The notes below the pieces were generated by a model. The model was given only the letters and a program-made list of their open reading frames with translations. It was not told where the DNA came from and did not search any database. A stretch of DNA of 64,000 nt from Gilvirhabdus luticola (GTDB lineage Bacteria; Bacteroidota; Bacteroidia; Flavobacteriales; Flavobacteriaceae): assembly GCF_032583975.1 (NCBI RefSeq), contig NZ_JAWHTF010000001.1, one strand, 5' to 3'. This document shows positions 16,213 to 22,981 of this stretch, in pieces. Made by a program: the position numbers and the translations under genes. The stretch's first letter is position 1. The number at the start of each line of letters is the position of its first letter.

Positions 16213-16965
16213 TTAAGATATAATATGTTTTTTATAGTAACTGTATAATTCTTCTGCAGAAGCACCAAACCATTTCTTTACATAAATGGTCCAGAAATGA
16301 TATTGTAATTTCCAAATGCCATTTTTTTCGTAGCAACGTGCTGAAGTTCGTAGCTTTTTATTAATGACAACAAACTCATTACGTTTGTAAAGTTCGTTAA
16401 TCAAAATATTGTCTTCATAAATCATATAACTCTCGTTATAACCACCAATATCATCAAATAATGTTTTGGTAATAAACAAACTTTGATCGCCACCACGACA
16501 AGCTCGCCAATGAAATTGAGTAAGCCAACTTGCTAAACGTAACCACCAATGGTTGTTGTCAAATTGCATCCTGAAACAACCTGCAAGGTTATTTTTTTCT
16601 ACTTCGTTAATGATGTGTTGATCAAAATGTTTTGGAGGAAAAGAATCGGCATGCAAAAAATAAAGGATACTTCCAGTTGCAAATTCATTTCCAGTATTCA
16701 TCTGCTTGGCTCTTCCTTTTTCTGAAGTAATAAATTCGATTTTTGCCTCCTCGAGCGCAATCGAGAGGTTGTAATTAGGTCTCGGCTGCGCTCGACCTGA
16801 TATGAAATTAGTCACTACACTTTTTGAACCATCGTTACTTCCGCCATCAACCACAATAATTTCTGCAATGTTTTCTTTAGAAGCATTTTTAATCAAGTAT
16901 TGAAGTAAATTGCCAATGGTTTTGGCTTCGTTAAGAATTGGGATGATGATGGAAATTTTATTCAT
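16213..16965 (-). CDS. TIGR04283-type arsenosugar-associated glycosyltransferase
   Basis: A GT2-fold enzyme of 250 residues: ISIIIPILNEAKTIGNLL, IIVVDGGSNDGS (37-48), GRAKQMNTGNEFATGSILYFLHADS with the DxD-like HADS metal site, and the family hallmark WRACRGGDQSLFI. TIGR04283 (formerly rSAM/selenodomain-associated transferase 2) co-occurs with ArsM/ArsS systems and is presumed to glycosylate their product. Residues about 55-73 (SGRAQPRPNYNLSIALE) are a repeat-encoded insertion, between the nucleotide-binding strand and AKIEFITSEKGRAKQ. The enzyme is otherwise intact. It overlaps the DUF547 gene by eight bases. Confidence 0.87.
   Translation of the reverse strand: MNKISIIIPILNEAKTIGNLLQYLIKNASKENIAEIIVVDGGSNDGSKSVVTNFISGRAQPRPNYNLSIALEEAKIEFITSEKGRAKQMNTGNEFATGSILYFLHADSFPPKHFDQHIINEVEKNNLAGCFRMQFDNNHWWLRLASWLTQFHWRACRGGDQSLFITKTLFDDIGGYNESYMIYEDNILINELYKRNEFVVINKKLRTSARCYEKNGIWKLQYHFWTIYVKKWFGASAEELYSYYKKHIIS
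16749..16797. repeat. paired inverted palindromic repeats in frame within the TIGR04283 gene
   Basis: TCGAGCGCAATCGAGA (16751-16766) and TCTCGGCTGCGCTCGA (16780-16795) are inverted copies differing at two positions, separated by 13 bases. Each arm is itself nearly palindromic and of the same type as the mvaD insertion. Transcribed, it can form a long hairpin inside the coding region. Confidence 0.75.
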
Positions 16966-17647
16966 TCAGACTCCAGTTGTAATCTAAATATCCTATTTTT
17001 TCTTTAGAACTCAATTTGATTTCTGAATAGTTATTTATAAAATCGATAATGGAACCATTGGTTTCAAAGTCTTTTTTAAACCATTTGAATATTTTGGAAA
17101 TTTTGATATTTCCTGACGTTAGTTTGTTTTTATTAGAATTGATAAACTCTTTTGCAGCGTTATCTAATTGCCCGTCCAAAGTTTCGGGTACATAGGCTTC
17201 ATTTAATAGTTTAGGGCAAGATATAGACGCACAATTAATAGCAAAATGAATACGAGGTTCATTCATTTTACGAAGGATTTCATGTTCTATATAGTTTAAA
17301 GAGATCGATTTTCCATTGATTGGAATGAACTTTTTGTCCCAAGGTTGTGAAATATCATTGATACTTTTAACAGGATAATTATCAATTATCAATTTAATGG
17401 TAAATGCATTGTAAGCGTTTATCCAATAGGCTAAAGTTTCATTTTTTGTCCATGAAACATTTGGGTGTATATTGACGAATTCGTTTAAATATCTATTCAA
17501 TTCTGAAGGGTTTTTAGAAATGACTTTATAATCTACATTACCATACTCTGAAACATGTTGTTGAAGAAATGATGTCCATTTAGAATGATCAATTTGTTGT
17601 GCATTTAAACCAACACACATTAAAAACAAAACTATAAAATACCTCAT
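16958..17647 (-). CDS. DUF547 domain-containing protein, exported
   Basis: A 229-residue protein with a signal peptide (MRYFIVLFLMCVGLNAQ) and a DUF547 body: ETLAYWINAYNAFTIKLIIDNYP, ISLNYIEHEILR, and IHFAINCASISCPKL, where the conserved Asn-Cys-x-Ser-x-Ser-Cys suggests a papain-like or otherwise Cys-based site. The family has no established activity. Its start touches the stop of the hydroxylase gene and its end overlaps the TIGR04283 gene, so it is embedded in the operon. Periplasmic location is inferred from the signal peptide. Confidence 0.85.
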   Translation of the reverse strand: MRYFIVLFLMCVGLNAQQIDHSKWTSFLQQHVSEYGNVDYKVISKNPSELNRYLNEFVNIHPNVSWTKNETLAYWINAYNAFTIKLIIDNYPVKSINDISQPWDKKFIPINGKSISLNYIEHEILRKMNEPRIHFAINCASISCPKLLNEAYVPETLDGQLDNAAKEFINSNKNKLTSGNIKISKIFKWFKKDFETNGSIIDFINNYSEIKLSSKEKIGYLDYNWSLNE

Positions 17648-18534
17648 TACTTCTTTTTTGATAAAGGATATAACTCCTGGTTAACAAAATCTGTCGGGAA
17701 ATTTTCGTCATTTTCAAAACCCAATTCAATATCCCTTCCGCTTGTCGGAATGTAGTTGGTTTTAAAAAGATAATCCCAAATGCTTAGTGTTAGACCAAAA
17801 TTCACGCCAAACCTTTCAGGAAGTTCTTTGCTATGATGCCAAATGTGCATTTTTGGGTTATTCAAAATGTATTTAAAGATGCCATAATCCCAGCCGAGAT
17901 TAGCATGGTTTAAATGGCCAATTAAAATAGCAAAGAAGTAAACTATTGCTACATCACTAGCGTCGTAATTGCCTATGATTGCCAATGGAATATATTGTAT
18001 GGATTTATAAACTACAGGTTCCATCCAATGATATCTAAATTGTGCTGCGAAGCCCATTTCCTTTACACTGTGATGCACCTTATGAAAATTCCATAAAAAA
18101 GGAACTCTGTGTAATAATCTGTGTGTATTCCACTGAACAAAATCTGATACTAAAAAGAAAATTAACAGACCAGCCCATTTTGGTAAATCATCTACATCAA
18201 ACAATTGAAAACTAGAGACACTCAATCCAAAAAAACTTAAAAAGTCATTAAAAAGAACTTCAGCAGTATTAGACAGAGCAATCATCACAATAAGATTCAA
18301 CAAAAAGAAATTGAAGAACATATAAAATGTGTCTAACCAAAAGTCTTTTCTGAAAATAGGTTGATCTTTTCGCCAAGGAAATTTAATTTCAAGAACCCAA
18401 ACAATTAATGATAGAATTATTAACCCATAGAAATAATTATCCCAATGGTATTTGAAAATCAATAAATCTTTAAGGTATGACAGATACCCATAATAAGAAT
18501 TTAATATAATGTCAATATACTTTTCCATTATCAT
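17647..18534 (-). CDS. sterol desaturase / fatty acid hydroxylase superfamily membrane protein
   Basis: A 295-residue di-iron membrane oxygenase. The histidine clusters are HRLLH (138-142), HKVHH (151-155), a mid-protein GHLNH, and MHIWHHS near residue 235. Four or so membrane helices surround them. Members hydroxylate or desaturate lipids and some cleave ether lipids. In this operon, directly after ArsM and before DUF547, it suggests an oxidation step on a lipid or on the arsenosugar, but the substrate is unknown. The start is three bases after the ArsM stop. Confidence 0.87.
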   Translation of the reverse strand: MIMEKYIDIILNSYYGYLSYLKDLLIFKYHWDNYFYGLIILSLIVWVLEIKFPWRKDQPIFRKDFWLDTFYMFFNFFLLNLIVMIALSNTAEVLFNDFLSFFGLSVSSFQLFDVDDLPKWAGLLIFFLVSDFVQWNTHRLLHRVPFLWNFHKVHHSVKEMGFAAQFRYHWMEPVVYKSIQYIPLAIIGNYDASDVAIVYFFAILIGHLNHANLGWDYGIFKYILNNPKMHIWHHSKELPERFGVNFGLTLSIWDYLFKTNYIPTSGRDIELGFENDENFPTDFVNQELYPLSKKK

Positions 18535-18537
18535 CGG

Positions 18538-19506
18538 TTAACAGCATCCACCACCATCGTAATAGTAGGTAGATTCACTTATAAAGATATCATCTCTATT
18601 TAAATTTGCCAAAGCATTAGCCGTTTTGTCACAAATGGCGAGCGGTTGATTTTTAAGTAAAATATGTCCAGCTTTATCGTCTACATAATCATCATCACCA
18701 AAATATATTGCCACCTTTCCAGTAAACACACATGGTCCATCATTCGGCATTGGGTCTTTAATAGCCGCTACTTCAATAGATTCTATGTAAATCAATTCAT
18801 TGGTGGCATAATGTTTAGGATCAAGTACACGATAAGGTTTTCTAGCTCGAATTTCAATCGTGCCAAATCCAGCATCAGTTAACATTTTCACGTATTCTTT
18901 TATAGGCAAACTTCCGCTTAAACATAAAGCACGAAGTCTGTCATCATTTCTTAAGTCATCATTCATTGGTTGCTCACAAGTTGGATCACTCATTACTAAT
19001 TTCCCATTAGGTTTAAGTACGCGATACATTTCTGCAATAGCTTTCTTTAAATCATCGGTTTTAAAAATATTGAATAAGCAATTTTGGGCTGCCACATCAA
19101 TACTATTATCCTTAACCGGAAGATGCATAGCATCTCCTTTTATAAGATCTACGAATTCACTTTTAAACCAAGAGTTTAATTTTTCAGCTTCATTAAGGTT
19201 TTTTCTTGAGGCTTCAAGCATTTCATCAACAACGTCAATTCCAATAATACCACTTTTTTGGCGATTAAAATATGCAAATTGTAAAAGTTCCATTCCGCCT
19301 CCAACACCAACATATAGCATTTTTGGGTTGTTCACTAAATCTCGGGCATGTACTGTACTACCACAACCATAGTTCATTTCTTGCATGATTTTAGGAATCT
19401 TTAATCCAGGTAATTCCCAAACAGGATTTGTTGTACAACAAAAACCAACATCTGGTACTAGGGCAGCTTCTTTATATATGTCTTGAGTAGTTTCTAAATA
19501 GCTCAT
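18538..19506 (-). CDS. arsM: ArsM-type arsenite methyltransferase of arsenosugar clusters
   Basis: An SAM-dependent methyltransferase of 322 residues. The family-specific N-terminus contains GFCCTTNPVWELPGLKIP (Cys23-Cys24) and MNYGCGSTVHARDL (Cys48). The SAM fold follows: LYVGVGGGMELL (64-75), acidic GIDVVDEML, and the post-motif AAQNCLFNIF (Cys143). Then come Cys177 and Cys195. It ends in a Gly-rich tail, GGGCC (Cys321-Cys322). Known role of the family: stepwise methylation of As(III), supplying the dimethylarsenical used by ArsS. Which cysteines bind arsenic is inferred. It may have its own upstream control, as a 79-bp gap with a palindrome precedes it. Confidence 0.88.
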   Translation of the reverse strand: MSYLETTQDIYKEAALVPDVGFCCTTNPVWELPGLKIPKIMQEMNYGCGSTVHARDLVNNPKMLYVGVGGGMELLQFAYFNRQKSGIIGIDVVDEMLEASRKNLNEAEKLNSWFKSEFVDLIKGDAMHLPVKDNSIDVAAQNCLFNIFKTDDLKKAIAEMYRVLKPNGKLVMSDPTCEQPMNDDLRNDDRLRALCLSGSLPIKEYVKMLTDAGFGTIEIRARKPYRVLDPKHYATNELIYIESIEVAAIKDPMPNDGPCVFTGKVAIYFGDDDYVDDKAGHILLKNQPLAICDKTANALANLNRDDIFISESTYYYDGGGCC

Positions 19507-19566
19507 TTTGCTCTTATTTATTAGATTTTGAATTAGATAAAGGTATATTCTTTATTACCAATAGTG

Positions 19567-19582
19567 TGTAACAAATATTACA
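19567..19582. promoter_or_regulatory. operator-like palindrome upstream of arsM
   Basis: TGTAA-N6-TTACA is a perfect inverted repeat with the half-site spacing of CRP/FNR-family operators (compare TGTGA-N6-TCACA). It lies 61 bases upstream of the arsM start in the only sizeable gap of the cluster. No regulator gene is nearby. Confidence 0.35.
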
Positions 19583-19585
19583 TGA

Positions 19586-20398
19586 TTAAATAATTTTTAT
19601 TAGCTCTTTAAAAAGTATTATCATGTTTGGTTCGGCTTTATTTGCCATTTCAATAATTTCTTTAACGCTTATAGGTTTTAAATTGTCTGGGTCACACTCA
19701 TCTGTTAAAACCGAAATGGCTGCAACTTTCAATTTCAAATGGTTTGCAACTATAACCTCTGGGATAGTACTCATGCCTACAGCATCTGCGCCAAGAGTTT
19801 TGAGCATCCTGTACTCGGCTTTTGTTTCTAATTGCGGACCTACTACACTTACATAAACACCTTTATGAAGCTTGATATTGTTTTCCTTTGCGATTGAAAA
19901 GAATTTATTATTTATTTCTAGGTCATACGGCTCACTCATATCTACAAATCGCTCTCCAAGTTGAGAGACATCTTTAAATGCCAAAGGCGAATTGCCAAGC
20001 AGGTTGATATGATCTTCAATAAGCATCAAATCTCCTTTTTTGAAGTCAAGGTTGATAGCACCTGCTGCATTAGATACCAGAAGTGTTGTTATACCAAGCT
20101 TTTCCATGATACGAACAGGGTAGGTTACATCCTGCATAGTATAACCTTCATATACATGAAAACGACCTTGCATAACAATTACTTTTTTTCCTTCTAAAAT
20201 ACCATAAAGTAGCTTGCCTTTATGAAACTCCACTGTTGCTGTTGGAAAATGAGGAATATGATTGTAGCTAATTTCTTTTGAAATTTCTATTTCATGAACT
20301 AATTGACCTAAACCAGTACCTAAAATAATTCCGATTTCAGGATTTTCGAAACCCTTATTTCTAAGAAATTCTGTTGTTTCGTTTATGTATTTAATCAT
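19586..20398 (-). CDS. purine-nucleoside phosphorylase
   Basis: A trimeric-type PNP of 270 residues: GIILGTGLGQLV (23-34), HFPTATVEFHKG (50-61), MQGRFHVYEGYTMQDVTYP (76-94) and SNAAGAINLDFKKGDLMLIEDHIN (from 109), plus the C-terminal ISVLTDECDP. It phosphorolyses purine nucleosides to base and ribose 1-phosphate. PNP genes are regular members of ArsM/ArsS clusters. ArsS makes an adenosine carrying dimethylarsenic at C5', so this enzyme could release adenine and a 5-arsenic ribose 1-phosphate; inference. It overlaps the TIGR04282 gene by eight bases. Confidence 0.92.
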   Translation of the reverse strand: MIKYINETTEFLRNKGFENPEIGIILGTGLGQLVHEIEISKEISYNHIPHFPTATVEFHKGKLLYGILEGKKVIVMQGRFHVYEGYTMQDVTYPVRIMEKLGITTLLVSNAAGAINLDFKKGDLMLIEDHINLLGNSPLAFKDVSQLGERFVDMSEPYDLEINNKFFSIAKENNIKLHKGVYVSVVGPQLETKAEYRMLKTLGADAVGMSTIPEVIVANHLKLKVAAISVLTDECDPDNLKPISVKEIIEMANKAEPNMIILFKELIKII

Positions 20399-20993
20399 GA
20401 GAATATATCTTGTAAATTGATGACGACTTTAAATCTTCAAAAGTATCAATATCATTGAGTGTTTCGGTTAAGCCAAATGAAATATTATTGGACTTCAATT
20501 CTTGCAATGTCGCTTCCAATAAATGTGATTCACTCCAAGGCTTGTTATCAAATACATGAGTGTATAACTGTTTCATACCAATTAAATAATAACCACCGTC
20601 TTCAGCTGGACCAAAAACGGTATCTTTAAAATTAAGAACTTTGAATGCTTTTTTAATAATTGATTCGTCTATATCTGGCAGATCGGAGCCAATAAGAACA
20701 ATCTTTTTGAAACCTTTTTTTAATCCATCTTTGAAAGCGTTTTTCATACGTGCTCCTAAATCTGAGCCATTTTGAATGGTTTTATTATCACCAATCCATT
20801 TACTATCTATAATAACATCTGAAAAATAAATATGTTTTTTCATTGGTAATTTTTCAGTTGCCTTTTCTGTTTTATCAACAAGAATTTTATAAATCTCAAA
20901 TGCGGCTTTGTTGCCAATGGTTTTAGCTAGTCTGGTTTTTACTTTTCCAAGTTTTATATTTTTTACAAAAATAATCAGCAAATTTTCATTCAT
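20391..20993 (-). CDS. TIGR04282-type arsenosugar-associated transferase (DUF2064)
   Basis: A 200-residue nucleotidyl- or glycosyltransferase-like protein with the family opening LLIIFVKNIKLGKVKTRLAKTIG, KIVLIGSDLPDI, and VFGPAEDGGYYLIGM. TIGR04282 (rSAM/selenodomain-associated transferase 1) co-occurs with TIGR04283 and ArsS. The KxRLA motif resembles pyrophosphorylases such as CofC, so activating the arsenic-containing sugar phosphate as a nucleotide sugar is plausible. I chose the ATG at 20993, overlapping the rhodanese stop by eight bases; a GTG four codons earlier is less likely. Confidence 0.88.
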   Translation of the reverse strand: MNENLLIIFVKNIKLGKVKTRLAKTIGNKAAFEIYKILVDKTEKATEKLPMKKHIYFSDVIIDSKWIGDNKTIQNGSDLGARMKNAFKDGLKKGFKKIVLIGSDLPDIDESIIKKAFKVLNFKDTVFGPAEDGGYYLIGMKQLYTHVFDNKPWSESHLLEATLQELKSNNISFGLTETLNDIDTFEDLKSSSIYKIYSHD

Positions 20994-21483
20994 AAACACA
21001 TTCACCTTTTTTTAACCATTTGCTCCATTCTTTTGAAAAACCATGAATTTTATTCGTTTCACCTTCTAAATTATATAAAGGAAAATCTGCATTTTTCCAT
21101 TCAAAAATACCTCCATAAAGATTATATACATTTGTATAGCCAGACTTTTGTATTTGTTCTGCAATCCTTTCTGAACGAATACCCAAAGAGCAGTAAACAA
21201 CAATAAGTTGGTTTTTATCTTTTATGTTTTCAGTTACTGTCTTCAAATCAAAAGAGTCATACCCAACGGGTAAAGCATTTTTAATATGACTTACATTATA
21301 TTCTTCAACTTCACGAGAATCAATAATTACAGCATCGGTTTTGGGCATTGCCAGTTCCTGAACAGACATATATAGCACTGAATTAGAATTGTGCATGTGC
21401 AATAATTCAGACAAGGATTCTTGGGCTATTGCAAAAGGAATAGTTAGAAAAAAGAATATAATATATGTAGAGAATTTTATCAT
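20986..21483 (-). CDS. exported rhodanese-like protein
   Basis: A 165-residue protein with an N-terminal signal peptide (MIKFSTYIIFFFLTIPFAIAQ), chosen because that ATG lies immediately after the ArsS stop. A single rhodanese domain follows: DAVIIDSREVEEYNVSHIKNA, and the active-site loop VVYCSLGIRSERIAE with Cys98. The loop is of the CxxGxRS type seen in sulfurtransferases. Rhodaneses are regular companions of ArsM/ArsS genes. It may deliver sulfur, for example for thio-arsenicals, in the periplasm; that is inference. Confidence 0.86.
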   Translation of the reverse strand: MIKFSTYIIFFFLTIPFAIAQESLSELLHMHNSNSVLYMSVQELAMPKTDAVIIDSREVEEYNVSHIKNALPVGYDSFDLKTVTENIKDKNQLIVVYCSLGIRSERIAEQIQKSGYTNVYNLYGGIFEWKNADFPLYNLEGETNKIHGFSKEWSKWLKKGECVYE

Positions 21484-21485
21484 TG

Positions 21486-22526
21486 TTATGCAACATTTCC
21501 TTGACAACTACTTCCTGCTCCAGCTGTGCAACCATAACAATGTTGTGAAATAATAATGTTTCTACTTTGAAGTAATTCTTCATTAAACTCACTGATGTGT
21601 TTAACACGACTCGATATTTTTAAATCAAGCATTTGATTAAAGTCACAATCATACAAGTAGCCATCCCAACTCACAGAAATTGTATTGGTACACATAAGAT
21701 TAGAAAGTGTTGAAGGGTTGAAGGCTTCGACTAATGCATACATATAATCTTCATAATTATCTGAAGCAATTAAATAATCCAAAAAACGACTTATTGGTAA
21801 ATTTGTTATGGCAAATAGATTATGAAAATTTATATTAAAATCATCAAGTAATACTTTTTTAAAATCTTTTTCCAACGCGCTTTGATTTGCAGGTAAAAAT
21901 GCACCCGAAGGGTTATATACTAAATCTAGTTTTAAAGGACTATCTGGCATCCCGTATCCAACATCGTTTAAGTTTTTAAGCGCTTGAATTGATTTATCAA
22001 AAACACCATCACCTCTTTGTTTATCTGTTTTCCCACGAGTCCAGTGTGGCATTGAGCTAATCACATGAATATTATATTTTTTGAAGAATTCTGGCAAATC
22101 ATGATACTTTTTGTTAGCGCTTATAATGGTTAGGTTTGACCGAACAATGAAATCTTTAACACCAATTTTTGAAGCTTCTTCAACAAACCATCTAAAATCA
22201 GGATTCATTTCTGGAGCTCCACCAGTTAAATCCAGCGTATGTGTATTTGTCCTTTTTATAACATCCAAACATTGTTTCATAGTTTCTTCGGTCATAATCT
22301 CTTTTCTGTCAGGCCCTGCATCAACGTGACAATGGGCACAAACTTGATTGCACATATAACCCAGATTAATTTGTAGAACTTCCAATAATTTTGGACGAAG
22401 AAGTATTTCAATTTTATCTTTAAACTTTGGTAAGTCACCATTGGCAAAAATTCCATTAGAAAGAATTTCAAGTTGTTTTGTGGTTTTGGCTAGATCGCTT
22501 TTACGTTTATGAAGAGATTTAATCAT
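21486..22526 (-). CDS. arsS: arsenosugar biosynthesis radical SAM protein ArsS
   Basis: A radical SAM enzyme of 346 residues. The [4Fe-4S] motif is MCNQVCAHCHVDAGPDRKE (Cys59, Cys63, Cys66). The GGE-like DLTGGAPEMNPDFRWFV follows at about 100-116. The C-terminal Cys-rich domain ends QHCYGCTAGAGSSCQGN (Cys330, 333, 341), and DCDFNQMLDL lies just before it; both are signatures of the TIGR04167 radical SAM/Cys-rich family. Cyanobacterial ArsS joins dimethylarsenic to the 5'-deoxyadenosyl moiety of SAM, forming the C-As bond. Cys codons stand where some relatives have selenocysteine. It abuts the AhpD-like gene without a gap. Confidence 0.92.
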   Translation of the reverse strand: MIKSLHKRKSDLAKTTKQLEILSNGIFANGDLPKFKDKIEILLRPKLLEVLQINLGYMCNQVCAHCHVDAGPDRKEIMTEETMKQCLDVIKRTNTHTLDLTGGAPEMNPDFRWFVEEASKIGVKDFIVRSNLTIISANKKYHDLPEFFKKYNIHVISSMPHWTRGKTDKQRGDGVFDKSIQALKNLNDVGYGMPDSPLKLDLVYNPSGAFLPANQSALEKDFKKVLLDDFNINFHNLFAITNLPISRFLDYLIASDNYEDYMYALVEAFNPSTLSNLMCTNTISVSWDGYLYDCDFNQMLDLKISSRVKHISEFNEELLQSRNIIISQHCYGCTAGAGSSCQGNVA

Positions 22527-22862
22527 TTACATTTCTAGTTTGTTAACCTTATTCATCATTTGCACGCCATGTACAAGTGAAGCACCACCACGAATGGCAG
22601 CTGCTACATGAAGTGCTTCCATCATTTCTTCTTTTGTGATACCTCTTTGCAATCCGTCACCAGTGTAAGCATCAATGCAATAAGGACATTGTATAGTATG
22701 AGCAACGGCTAATGCAATTAACGATTTTTCACGTTGAGTTAATGTACCTTCTTCAAAAACCTGATTGTAATAATCAAAGAATTTTGTCCCTAGTTCTTTA
22801 TTCCATTCAGAGATATTGCCAAATTTTTTTAAGTCGGAAGGATCGTAATATGTTTTAGACAT
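22527..22862 (-). CDS. arsenosugar-associated AhpD-like (carboxymuconolactone decarboxylase fold) protein
   Basis: A 111-residue AhpD-fold protein. The redox motif CPYCIDAYT (Cys59, Cys62) is followed by the helix GITKEEMMEALHVAAAIRGGASLVHGVQ. The N-terminus SKTYYDPSDLKKFGNISEW is specific to the ArsS-adjacent group (TIGR04169-type), some of whose members are selenoproteins. Here both positions are Cys. As first gene of the minus-strand cluster it is followed directly by arsS. It may reduce a peroxide or an arsenic species; the role is not established. Confidence 0.87.
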   Translation of the reverse strand: MSKTYYDPSDLKKFGNISEWNKELGTKFFDYYNQVFEEGTLTQREKSLIALAVAHTIQCPYCIDAYTGDGLQRGITKEEMMEALHVAAAIRGGASLVHGVQMMNKVNKLEM

Positions 22863-22899
22863 TTAAAATGATTTGATAATTAAGATAATTGTTTAGTAG

Positions 22900-22907
22900 C
22901 TAAAATA
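22900..22907 (-). promoter_or_regulatory. possible -7 element of the arsenosugar cluster
   Basis: TATTTTAG on the minus strand, 38 bases before the AhpD-like start, resembles TAnnTTTG with one mismatch. No convincing -33 TTG is visible. Confidence 0.3.
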
Positions 22908-22923
22908 CATAAAACTTTACGAG

Positions 22924-22931
22924 TATCTTTG
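22924..22931 (+). promoter_or_regulatory. -7 element upstream of the Na+/H+ antiporter
   Basis: TATCTTTG matches TAnnTTTG and ends 50 bases before the antiporter ATG. The -33 region is not recognisable. Confidence 0.4.
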
Positions 22932-22981
22932 AAATAATTTTTTTAAAGAATACCGTATTTTAGCATGATAAATTTTAAGAA

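Noticed and set aside
18538..19506. UbiE/COQ5-type quinone methyltransferase instead of ArsM
   Set aside because: The N-terminal CCTTNPVW and MNYGCGSTVH motifs and arsS-cluster context are specific to arsenosugar ArsM.
21486..22862. Selenocysteine in ArsS or the AhpD-like protein
   Set aside because: Some relatives are selenoproteins, but the relevant codons here are TGT or TGC, and no in-frame TGA interrupts either gene.
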